Assembly: GCA_947176475.1 (NCBI GenBank)
Contig: CAMWQX010000081.1
Span: 1-5,978, forward strand
Length of the DNA: 5,978 nucleotides
From: an uncultured Bacillota bacterium
GTDB taxonomy: Bacteria; Bacillota_I; Bacilli_A; RF39; UBA660
Direction: 5' to 3'
This document shows positions 1 to 5,869 of the stretch, in pieces (within the stretch, counting starts at the first letter, position 1; each line of letters opens with the position of its first letter). The position numbers and the translations under genes are program-made. The notes under the pieces were generated by a model that saw nothing but the letters and a program-made list of their open reading frames with translations, was not told the DNA's origin and ran no database searches.

Positions 1-4
1 AAAC

Positions 5-12
5 CCTCCTTT
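5..12 (-). promoter_or_regulatory. Strong Shine-Dalgarno of the next gene, which lies beyond the left edge
   Basis: Read on the minus strand this is AAAGGAGG, a near-perfect anti-16S match. It lies 11 nt after the nadE stop codon. No start codon falls between it and the window edge, so its gene must begin within a few bases to the left. No terminator-like hairpin separates it from nadE, so the operon very probably continues. The identity of that gene cannot be seen here. Confidence 0.75.
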
Positions 13-23
13 ATAATAATAAT

Positions 24-1949
24 TTAGAAATTTAACCAATTACTGCTATCAGCATCACTTGGCATTCTTAAATCTCCTCTAGGCGATAAACTAATTGTAC
101 CAACCTTCGGACCATCTGGAATACAACTGCGTTTAAATTGTTGATTAAAGAATCTCTTAATAAAGAATTTTAACCATTTTTCAATTGTCTCTTCATCAAA
201 GCTTCCTTTAAAGGCATTATTTGCTAAGAATTTAACCTTTTCTGGACTAGCTCCATATCTTAAGAAATGATATAAGAAGAAATCATGTAAAACATATGGA
301 CCAACAATACTTTCTGTTTGTTGTAAGATTTCTCCACTTTCACTTGGAGGTAATAATTCTGGAGATACAGGTGTATCTAAGATATCTTTTAAAATTGTTT
401 GGCATTTCTTACTTTCCTCTGTTTCGGCATAGTAATTAACTAAATATCTTACCAAAGTCTTTGGAATACTTGTATTAACGGCATACATACTCATATGATC
501 GCCATTATAAGTACACCATCCTAATGCTAACTCTGATAAGTCTCCTGTTCCAATAACTAAACCACCAATTTTATTAGCATAATCCATCAATATCTGTGTT
601 CTCTCACGTGCTTGAACATTTTCATAAGTTACATCCAAATTAGCTGGATCATGATCAATATCTTTAAAATGTTGTAAACAAGCATCTTTAATATTAACTT
701 CTTTTAAAGTTGCTCCATATAATTTAACGAATTCACAAGCATTTTCATAAGTACGATTAGTCGTTCCAAAACCTGGCATTGTAATACCATAGATATCTGA
801 TTGATCAAGACCTAAAATCTTATAAGCCTTAACAACCACTAAGAACGCTAAAGTTGAATCTAATCCACCAGATATACCAATGACACATCTTTTAATTCCT
901 GTTGTCTTCAAACGTTTAGCAAGACCTGTAGCTTGGATTGTCAATATTTCTTCACAACGTCTATCTCTTTCTTGCGCATTTTTAGGTACAAATGGATATT
1001 CATCATATACACGCATCAATTCATTATCCGGATTATATCCCACATATTCTACTACTTCATAATCAAGTGTTCTATCTTTAACAACTTGCATATATGATAT
1101 ATCTTTATAACGCGTAGCACTTAATCTATTGACATCAACATCATTAATAATCATATTGCCATTTAAAGCAAATCTTTCATTTTCACTTAGTATTCTACCA
1201 TTTTCTACAATTAAACTATGTCCTGAGAATACTAAATCTGTTGAAGATTCATTAGCTCCACTAGAAGCATAAACATAAGCACTTATCGTTTTTTCTGATA
1301 CCCCTTTTACTAAAGACTTACGATACTCATATTTACCAATTATCTCATTTGAAGCTGATAAATTAAAAATAATCGTAGCTCCCTTAATAGCAGCATCGAC
1401 ACTTGGTGGATAAGGACACCATAGATCCTCACATATTTCTATCCCAAATACGCGTTTTTCATCTTTTCCTTCACGAAATAACATATTGGTTTTAAATGGA
1501 ATAGTTTCTCCATCGATAGTTATCGTATCCACATTTAAATCCCCAGCTTCTCTAAACCATCTCTTCTCATAGAATTCCCCATAATTTGGAATATATGTTT
1601 TAGGAACAATACCTAAAATATGTCCTCCCTCTATAACAGCAGCTGTATTAAATAATTGATTATTGCTTCTAATTGGCAAACCAACGATAAATACACCCTT
1701 AACATTCTCTGTATATTTCTTTAAATCAACTAAACCATCAATTGCTTGATCTAATAAAAGTTCATTTTGAAATAAATCCGCACATGTATAGCCCGTTATA
1801 GCTAGTTCAGGAAATACTGTTATTTCTACACCCTTTTCATATGCTTCATCCATATATTTTTTTATCTCACTAATATTATAAGCCACATTGCTTATCTTTA
1901 TCTCTGGAACTACTGCTCCAACTCTTACAAATCCATATTTTTTTTCCAT
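24..1949 (-). CDS. nadE: Glutamine-dependent NAD(+) synthetase, long two-domain form
   Basis: This cytosolic enzyme makes NAD from nicotinate adenine dinucleotide, ATP and glutamine, the last step of the pathway. The 641 residues hold two domains. Residues about 1-290 are a nitrilase-fold glutaminase with the expected Glu-Lys-Cys triad: E48 in FPELAITGY, K117 in VPKTYIPNYGEFYE and C173 in EICEDLW. Residues about 325-641 are the synthetase domain, with the ATP pyrophosphatase P-loop GISGGLDST (358-366), GTGDLSELALGW (467-478) and a C-terminal basic block ending in SPRGDLRMPSDAD. Length and motifs match the long NadE form known from Mycobacterium tuberculosis, which channels ammonia from one domain to the other. 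The ATG has AAGGAAGG 10 nt upstream, overlapping the stop codon of the preceding nucleotidase gene; the two genes are 16 nt apart, which suggests translational coupling. It looks complete and ordinary. Confidence 0.97.
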   Translation of the reverse strand: MEKKYGFVRVGAVVPEIKISNVAYNISEIKKYMDEAYEKGVEITVFPELAITGYTCADLFQNELLLDQAIDGLVDLKKYTENVKGVFIVGLPIRSNNQLFNTAAVIEGGHILGIVPKTYIPNYGEFYEKRWFREAGDLNVDTITIDGETIPFKTNMLFREGKDEKRVFGIEICEDLWCPYPPSVDAAIKGATIIFNLSASNEIIGKYEYRKSLVKGVSEKTISAYVYASSGANESSTDLVFSGHSLIVENGRILSENERFALNGNMIINDVDVNRLSATRYKDISYMQVVKDRTLDYEVVEYVGYNPDNELMRVYDEYPFVPKNAQERDRRCEEILTIQATGLAKRLKTTGIKRCVIGISGGLDSTLAFLVVVKAYKILGLDQSDIYGITMPGFGTTNRTYENACEFVKLYGATLKEVNIKDACLQHFKDIDHDPANLDVTYENVQARERTQILMDYANKIGGLVIGTGDLSELALGWCTYNGDHMSMYAVNTSIPKTLVRYLVNYYAETEESKKCQTILKDILDTPVSPELLPPSESGEILQQTESIVGPYVLHDFFLYHFLRYGASPEKVKFLANNAFKGSFDEETIEKWLKFFIKRFFNQQFKRSCIPDGPKVGTISLSPRGDLRMPSDADSSNWLNF

Positions 1950-1959
1950 TTTACTCGTT

Positions 1960-1967
1960 CCTTCCTT
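1960..1967 (-). promoter_or_regulatory. nadE ribosome binding site overlapping the upstream stop codon
   Basis: AAGGAAGG on the minus strand lies 10 nt before the nadE ATG. It shares bases with the TAA of the nucleotidase gene (1966-1968), so ribosomes ending there sit on the nadE initiation site. Confidence 0.7.
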
Positions 1968-2763
1968 ATCTTAATTCCAAAATTTTATTTATACTTTCAA
2001 AAGTTTCATCACCCTTTAATACAACATCAAAGTTTTTCAAGAAACCTTCTTCATTCTCTTCTACTTTAGATTCTAAAAAGCCAAATGATATTAAATCATC
2101 ATAACTAAGATTTCCCGCCATTTTTAAATCACTTATTTGATCTCCTATTAAAATAGCTTTCCTTCGCATCCTCAATTTATTCGCAAAAGATTCTGATAAC
2201 TTTATATTATATTTATTCATACTATGAATGATTTCCTCAATACTATCAACAATTACGCCATCTTTAAAATCTAGCATATTGCTAAATACAAAGACATTAT
2301 CGCCCATACAATCATGATGTTCTAGTAAAGCAACAATAAAATTGCCAATACCTGCTGAATTTATGATTAAAGGAATATTATTTCTTTTTAAGTATTGCAT
2401 AAACTCAATTACATAACCTCTTAAATCAATCAAATCATGCATTTCAATTATTTTCTCGATATCATCTTCTCTAACTTGATATTTCAAAAGTAATCGATAG
2501 GCCATCTCTTGCCATTCCTTCATACACCTAAATTTTTCTTCATCAAGAGTATTCGGATCTAACTCAATAGGTCGATAATGCTGATACAACTCATCGCGAT
2601 CTTTAGCATATTCTTCTGGATAAAATCCACTTTTAGAAAATAGAGAAAATGTCGTATTACTATTCTTTGTCGTTATTGTTTTATCAAAATCCGCAACGAC
2701 AAAGATATTGTCTTTATTTATTCCCTCTAATTTTTTGGATAAACTTTCTTGCTTTATAACCAT
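1966..2763 (-). CDS. HAD-superfamily 5'-nucleotidase of the UMPH-1 / cN-III family
   Basis: This is a predicted cytosolic phosphatase of nucleoside monophosphates, 265 residues, close to the 286-297 of animal cN-III. The HAD motifs are intact. Motif I is DFDKTIT with nucleophile D25 and acid/base D27. Motif II is S136 in NSAGIG. K184 lies in IIHSMNKYN, which mirrors the cN-III lysine loop. Motif IV is GDQISD with D208 and D212. The C-terminal GFLESKV and DVVLKGDETF segments also follow cN-III. No signal peptide or membrane segment is seen. Animal cN-III acts on UMP and CMP and is also reported to dephosphorylate NMN and NaMN. Its place between pncB and nadE makes a pyridine mononucleotide a plausible substrate, which is an inference. 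The ATG lies 50 nt inside the end of the Nudix gene but has AGAAGG 9 nt upstream, and about 25 residues before motif I suit the family. Family assignment is firm; substrate is open. Confidence 0.88.
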   Translation of the reverse strand: MVIKQESLSKKLEGINKDNIFVVADFDKTITTKNSNTTFSLFSKSGFYPEEYAKDRDELYQHYRPIELDPNTLDEEKFRCMKEWQEMAYRLLLKYQVREDDIEKIIEMHDLIDLRGYVIEFMQYLKRNNIPLIINSAGIGNFIVALLEHHDCMGDNVFVFSNMLDFKDGVIVDSIEEIIHSMNKYNIKLSESFANKLRMRRKAILIGDQISDLKMAGNLSYDDLISFGFLESKVEENEEGFLKNFDVVLKGDETFESINKILELR

Positions 2764-3355
2764 ATCTTAATACCTTCTTTGCCTTTTCTATTGCTATTAT
2801 ACCATTAGCATCATTGATAATGCCATTATTAACTAGCATTTTTAAATCTTTATAGTTACATTCTAAGTATTTGATATATTCGTCCCTATCTAAATCTTGC
2901 TCAAATTCCTTATGACAATCAAGTGCTAAAAAAATATGATTCTTAGCTCCACCAATACCTTGGTCTTGATAAAAACTTGTTAAGGGTATTAAATACTCGG
3001 CAACATACCCTGTTTCTTCTCTTAACTCTCGCATTGCAGCACCCTCTGGTGTTTCCCCTTCATCGATATATCCTGCTGGTATTTCCACACCTATACCTGT
3101 TTCAGTAAATACTCTTGGCTGTACTATAAGAATTGATTTTTTATGGCGTGTAAGAGGAAGTACAACTACAGCACTTCCATCTCTTCCACCTTTTAATAAT
3201 TTTTCTCGATTGACGATTTTTCCATTCTTTAAAATAACTTGATACTTTTCTGTCGTAAGGAAAGTCTTTTTTCCTTTATTAACTTCTTTCATATCTAATA
3301 TTTTATAGTTTTCTTTTAATTTATTTATTTCATCAATCAATTTACCTTTCTTCAT
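2714..3355 (-). CDS. Nudix hydrolase, ADP-ribose pyrophosphatase-like
   Basis: This 213-residue cytosolic Nudix enzyme is expected to split a nucleoside diphosphate linked to another moiety, with ADP-ribose to AMP plus ribose 5-phosphate the best guess. The Nudix box is complete at residues 95-117: G95, E101, R109-E110, E113-E114, G116. The preceding EIPAG (91-95) and QPR (79-81) are typical of the ADP-ribose/NudF group, as is a C-terminal helical part with NNGIINDANG. The proline that marks many ADP-ribose pyrophosphatases about 16 residues after the box is not evident; the region reads SFYQDQGIGGA, so specificity is uncertain. A TTG at 3359-3361 in the same frame gives two extra residues. 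The ATG at 3353-3355 is preferred because TAGG lies 7 nt upstream of it but almost touches the TTG. The gene starts 8 nt after the pncB stop, so translation is probably coupled. Its 3' end overlaps the nucleotidase gene. Confidence 0.9.
   Translation of the reverse strand: MKKGKLIDEINKLKENYKILDMKEVNKGKKTFLTTEKYQVILKNGKIVNREKLLKGGRDGSAVVVLPLTRHKKSILIVQPRVFTETGIGVEIPAGYIDEGETPEGAAMRELREETGYVAEYLIPLTSFYQDQGIGGAKNHIFLALDCHKEFEQDLDRDEYIKYLECNYKDLKMLVNNGIINDANGIIAIEKAKKVLRYGYKARKFIQKIRGNK
2773..2778 (-). promoter_or_regulatory. Ribosome binding site that supports the overlapping nucleotidase start
   Basis: AGAAGG on the minus strand, inside the Nudix coding sequence, lies 9 nt before the ATG at 2761-2763. 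It is the evidence that the 50-nt overlap is real rather than an over-extended reading frame. Confidence 0.65.
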
Positions 3356-3363
3356 ATGCAAAC

Positions 3364-4821
3364 CTATTGTAATACAAGTTTACGATGTTCTTCGATTAAC
3401 TCATTCTTGAAGTTAACATATTCTTCAGTACCAGAAACATGATAGATGTGAGGTTGAACAGTTCTCTTAACTTCAGGATAGATAGTAGCCATTTGTGCTT
3501 CACAATAAGCTTTAGTCGTATCAAGATCAGGATCATCATATACTAACTCGCCATTATCAAAAATAGTTTGTTGTAAAGGTACGATAGTAAAATCAGTTAA
3601 TTTCTTTCTCTTTAAGTAATCTGTTGTACTAACGATAATCAAATCATCATTTTTTATCTCTTCCCCTTCGCGAGTCATGATATCGGCAACAGCATATCCT
3701 GTTTCATTATCATAAGCACGATATAAGTCTTTGATATCTGGATTAACAATCTTAATAGCATCTTCACTCAATTTAATTTTAGGAACACCATTTATACTTA
3801 CTTCTTTATAAACACATCCCATACGTCCTTCAGGTTTACTAATATTATCACCTACACCTAAACTATCAAATTCGGCTCCTTGAGCAATTAAAGTTTCAAT
3901 AGTTTCTGCAGTAAGGCCGTTACTCAAGCAAATTTTAGCTTGAGGAAAACCTGCTTCTATAAACATTCTTCTTGCTTCTTTAGATAGATAAGCTAAATCT
4001 CCAGAATCAATACGAATACCGATGTGATCAGTTGGAATACCATTTTCTTCCATCCACTTAAATGTCTTAATGGCATTAGGTATACCACTTCTTAAAGTAT
4101 CATATGTATCAACAAGTAAGATACAATTTTCTGGATAAGTTCTTGCAAAAGCTATAAATGCTGATAATTCATCATCATAACTTTCAATGTCACTATGAGC
4201 CATAGTTCCAAGAGCTATTTTATCAACCATGTCGGCAGCTAAGTCGTTACTAGTTCCAATACATCCAGCCATCATACCATATAAGGATGCATCGATTGCT
4301 GCTTCCGTACCATCAGCACGACGAGATCCAAATTCCATAACTCCAACACCTTTTGGAGTAGCTTCAATTATACGTCTAGCTCCTGTTGCATGTTCCATAG
4401 CTCCATTTACTAAAGCTAATACTGCTGTTTCCACAATTTGTGCTTGAATTACGGGAGCAACTACAGTGATAAGTGGTTCATTTGGGAACACTGGAGTTCC
4501 ATCAGGAATCGCCTTAACTGTACCAGTAAATTTGAAGTTTCTTAAGTATTCAATATACTCATCTCTAAATCCTGCTCTTTTAAAATATCTTAATTCTTTT
4601 TCTCCAAAATGTAAGTTTTCAATATATGCTATAACTTTATCAAGTCCAGCCATGATGGCATAACCACCATTGTTTGGCACCTTTCTAAAGAATACATCAA
4701 ATGCTGCAACTTCATCTTTCTTTCCATCTAATAGATAACCTTGTCCCATCTTGTGTTCGTAGTTATCTGATAATAAACTATAATTTCTTGGTAATCTTTC
4801 ATATCCATTTAATATTTTCAT
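3364..4821 (-). CDS. pncB: Nicotinate phosphoribosyltransferase
   Basis: This cytosolic enzyme joins nicotinate to PRPP, with ATP hydrolysis, to form nicotinate mononucleotide, the committing step of Preiss-Handler salvage. The 485-residue protein carries the family motifs in order: FDVFFRKVPNNGGYAIMAGL (41-60), the phosphate-binding loop EFGSRRADG (163-171), the conserved histidine H209 in GTMAHSDI (autophosphorylated in characterised members), LLVDTYDT (235-242) and IRIDSGDL (269-276). Length fits the bacterial long form. The ATG has GAGG 8 nt upstream. The TAG stop lies 8 nt before the Nudix start and its last bases contribute to that gene's weak ribosome binding site. It is separated from pncA by 105 nt that repeat part of the pncA leader. 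Its loop peptide VMEFGSRRA is nearly repeated in the tail of PncA. The N-terminal segment reads SLLSDNYEHKMGQGY where many relatives have a TDLYELTMAQ-type sequence, a mild variant. Confidence 0.96.
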   Translation of the reverse strand: MKILNGYERLPRNYSLLSDNYEHKMGQGYLLDGKKDEVAAFDVFFRKVPNNGGYAIMAGLDKVIAYIENLHFGEKELRYFKRAGFRDEYIEYLRNFKFTGTVKAIPDGTPVFPNEPLITVVAPVIQAQIVETAVLALVNGAMEHATGARRIIEATPKGVGVMEFGSRRADGTEAAIDASLYGMMAGCIGTSNDLAADMVDKIALGTMAHSDIESYDDELSAFIAFARTYPENCILLVDTYDTLRSGIPNAIKTFKWMEENGIPTDHIGIRIDSGDLAYLSKEARRMFIEAGFPQAKICLSNGLTAETIETLIAQGAEFDSLGVGDNISKPEGRMGCVYKEVSINGVPKIKLSEDAIKIVNPDIKDLYRAYDNETGYAVADIMTREGEEIKNDDLIIVSTTDYLKRKKLTDFTIVPLQQTIFDNGELVYDDPDLDTTKAYCEAQMATIYPEVKRTVQPHIYHVSGTEEYVNFKNELIEEHRKLVLQ

Positions 4822-4825
4822 AATT

Positions 4826-4844
4826 TTTTCCTCTTTCCTTTTCT
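4826..4844 (-). repeat. Duplicated leader block A (pncB copy), with ribosome binding site
   Basis: These 19 nt are identical to 5792-5810 in front of pncA. On the minus strand the block is AGAAAAGGAAAGAGGAAAA and contains the GAGG ribosome binding site of pncB, 8 nt before the ATG. The pncA copy has the same spacing to its own start. Confidence 0.85.
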
Positions 4845-4853
4845 CTTATTTAC

Positions 4854-4868
4854 ATTTTATTAATAACA
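4854..4868 (-). repeat. Duplicated leader block B (pncB copy), containing TGTTATTAA
   Basis: These 15 nt, TGTTATTAATAAAAT on the minus strand, are identical to 5821-5835 in the pncA leader. They lie 9 nt from block A here and 10 nt from it before pncA. The block includes the self-complementary TTATTAATAA. Confidence 0.8.
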
Positions 4869-4891
4869 TAAGTTTAAAAAAATAAACTATG
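4867..4891 (-). other. AT-rich hairpin between pncA and pncB
   Basis: On the minus strand CATAGTTTA and TAAACTTATG pair as nine base pairs with one bulged base around a T6 loop. The stem is weak and no T-run follows it, so it does not look like a terminator. It could mark an mRNA processing or stability point between the two genes. No convincing sigma-A promoter for pncB was seen on this strand in the gap. Confidence 0.35.
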
Positions 4892-4898
4892 CTATAAT
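4890..4898 (+). promoter_or_regulatory. Possible extended -10 element pointing antisense into pncA
   Basis: TGCTATAAT on the plus strand is a perfect extended -10 sequence, but no -35 box lies 17 nt upstream and no plus-strand gene follows. Any transcript would run antisense to the 3' end of pncA. In DNA this AT-rich it may be chance. Confidence 0.2.
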
Positions 4899-4926
4899 CT
4901 TAAAATTTTTCTCTTTCTTATATTTT

Positions 4927-5787
4927 TTAAACTCCTAAAGGTCTTTTTGCTAAGGCCTTATTTTCTTCTGTTATAGTTAGGTCATAATCAGTCTGTTCTA
5001 CTTCAACATTTCCTGCTCTTCTATTACCAAATTCCATAACTGGCAATTCGTACAAAGCTAATTCTTTTTCTCTTTGTTCTAATGCTTCGAAATTTTCTAC
5101 AATTTCTACTCCTGCTTTTTCTAGTACATGGTAAGCAATTCTTGTTTCTTCATCACGATCATGTCCAGGTGCATCAAATGTATCTGTGGCACTTGCAACT
5201 AAGAATATTTTTACATGTAGATTAATTTCATCTAAGTATCTAGCAAGTGTTAATGCAAAATCCATTACACATAAGTCTGTACAAACTCCACAAATAACGA
5301 TTTCTTTTAATTCTCTTAATTCATCTAAATCGATTTGCAAATCAAGGTTTAAACCTCCATTAATTGAGTTTTTGTAATAAGTTCTTGTATTTTCCTTATC
5401 TTGTTCTGGTTTTAACTCTGGTATTAATTCAGCCTCAGGTGTACCAAATACACAGTGTTGTGGGTAAAGCAAAAATTCTACAGCATCCTCAATATGTCCT
5501 TCTAGAATAAAGTTGATTAATTGATTCTCTCTTCTAAACTTTTCAACCAACTTTAATTGCTCAGGTACTAGTTTGTTATAATCTTTGTTGTGCATTGCTC
5601 CAAAATTTACGAATCCATTGTTCATATCAACTATGAATAATGCTTTTCTAAATTGCTTTGCATCAATTCCCTTAGCCTTTACTTCTTCACTTAAAGCTCT
5701 TACGCTTTCAAGTAGTGCATCGAATTCTTTTCTCTGCTCTGCATTCATCTTTCTAATTAGTTTTAAAATTTCTCTTTGTTTTTCCAT
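4927..5787 (-). CDS. pncA: Nicotinamidase-like cysteine hydrolase (isochorismatase fold) with N- and C-terminal extensions
   Basis: This cytosolic enzyme is predicted to deamidate nicotinamide to nicotinate, feeding PncB. The core (about 48-232) carries the isochorismatase-family triad: D54 in IVDMNNGF, K139 in TYYKNSIN and C173 in GVCTDLCV. YPQHCVFGTPEAEL (108-121) is nicotinamidase-like. At the metal site H98 and H111 are present, but the usual Asp is E96 and the fourth position is A102. At 286 residues it is much longer than the usual 180-215. Residues 1-45 are a charged, probably helical extension, and 233-286 form a tail containing VMEFGNRRAG, nearly identical to a loop of the neighbouring PncB. 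The ATG is supported by GAGG 8 nt upstream; M14 is a less likely start. It is first in the operon, just after a consensus promoter. Fold and triad are clear; nicotinamide as substrate rests on motifs plus context, and a related amidase is possible. Confidence 0.85.
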   Translation of the reverse strand: MEKQREILKLIRKMNAEQRKEFDALLESVRALSEEVKAKGIDAKQFRKALFIVDMNNGFVNFGAMHNKDYNKLVPEQLKLVEKFRRENQLINFILEGHIEDAVEFLLYPQHCVFGTPEAELIPELKPEQDKENTRTYYKNSINGGLNLDLQIDLDELRELKEIVICGVCTDLCVMDFALTLARYLDEINLHVKIFLVASATDTFDAPGHDRDEETRIAYHVLEKAGVEIVENFEALEQREKELALYELPVMEFGNRRAGNVEVEQTDYDLTITEENKALAKRPLGV

Positions 5788-5791
5788 TTTC

Positions 5792-5810
5792 TTTTCCTCT
5801 TTCCTTTTCT
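5792..5810 (-). repeat. Duplicated leader block A (pncA copy), with ribosome binding site
   Basis: Identical over 19 nt to 4826-4844. On the minus strand it holds GAGG 8 nt before the pncA ATG. Confidence 0.85.
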
Positions 5811-5836
5811 TGTTATTATTATTTTATTAATAACAA
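5810..5836. promoter_or_regulatory. Inverted repeat TTGTTATTA / TAATAACAA before the pncA ribosome binding site
   Basis: Two perfect 9-nt arms (5810-5818 and 5828-5836) are separated by 9 nt. The arm sequence recurs in the inverted repeat over the promoter. It could be an operator or, in the mRNA, an AT-only hairpin next to the ribosome binding site. It matches no operator I can name. Confidence 0.45.
5821..5835 (-). repeat. Duplicated leader block B (pncA copy)
   Basis: Identical over 15 nt to 4854-4868 in front of pncB. It forms one arm and part of the spacer of the inverted repeat at 5810-5836. Confidence 0.8.
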
Positions 5837-5850
5837 ATATCTTAATTTTT

Positions 5851-5869
5851 CAAGAGTTTTCCGCTCTTG
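5851..5869 (-). other. Hairpin at the predicted 5' end of the operon mRNA
   Basis: On the minus strand CAAGAG and CTCTTG form a six-pair stem around the loop CGGAAAA. The predicted transcription start is about 5871-5874, so the stem would begin within a few bases of the 5' end, a position typical of stabilising 5' hairpins. It is followed by AAAAATT rather than a T-run, so it is not a terminator. Confidence 0.5.

Noticed and set aside
880..1062. Short plus-strand reading frames inside nadE, pncB and pncA (880-1062, 4229-4447, 4466-4663, 5186-5377)
   Set aside because: All lie fully antisense to strongly recognised genes, without ribosome binding sites or protein-like composition.
2724..2729. 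Strong internal ribosome-binding-like AGAGGG within the first codons of the nucleotidase gene
   Set aside because: No ATG, GTG or TTG follows in the nucleotidase frame at a usable distance before the DFDKT motif, so it cannot define a later start.
2714..3355. Nudix protein as an NrtR-type transcriptional repressor
   Set aside because: NrtR proteins usually have a degenerate Nudix box and a C-terminal winged helix. Here the catalytic residues are all present and the C terminus follows the ADP-ribose pyrophosphatase pattern.
3359..3361. TTG start of the Nudix gene, two codons upstream of the ATG
   Set aside because: The only ribosome binding site, TAGG, is almost in contact with this TTG but lies 7 nt from the ATG at 3353-3355.
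24..5787. Mollicute-type code with TGA as Trp
   Set aside because: Conserved Trp positions in NadE are encoded by TGG and all five proteins are full length with TGA read as a stop.
5585..5830. Plus-strand reading frame of 81 codons with a hydrophobic, Ser/Phe/Leu-rich product, antisense to pncA
   Set aside because: It is the complement of the Lys/Glu-rich helical start of pncA and the leader. It has no ribosome binding site and resembles no family I know.
5851..5869. Leader hairpin as a transcription attenuator
   Set aside because: On the transcribed strand the stem is followed by AAAAATT, with no T-run.
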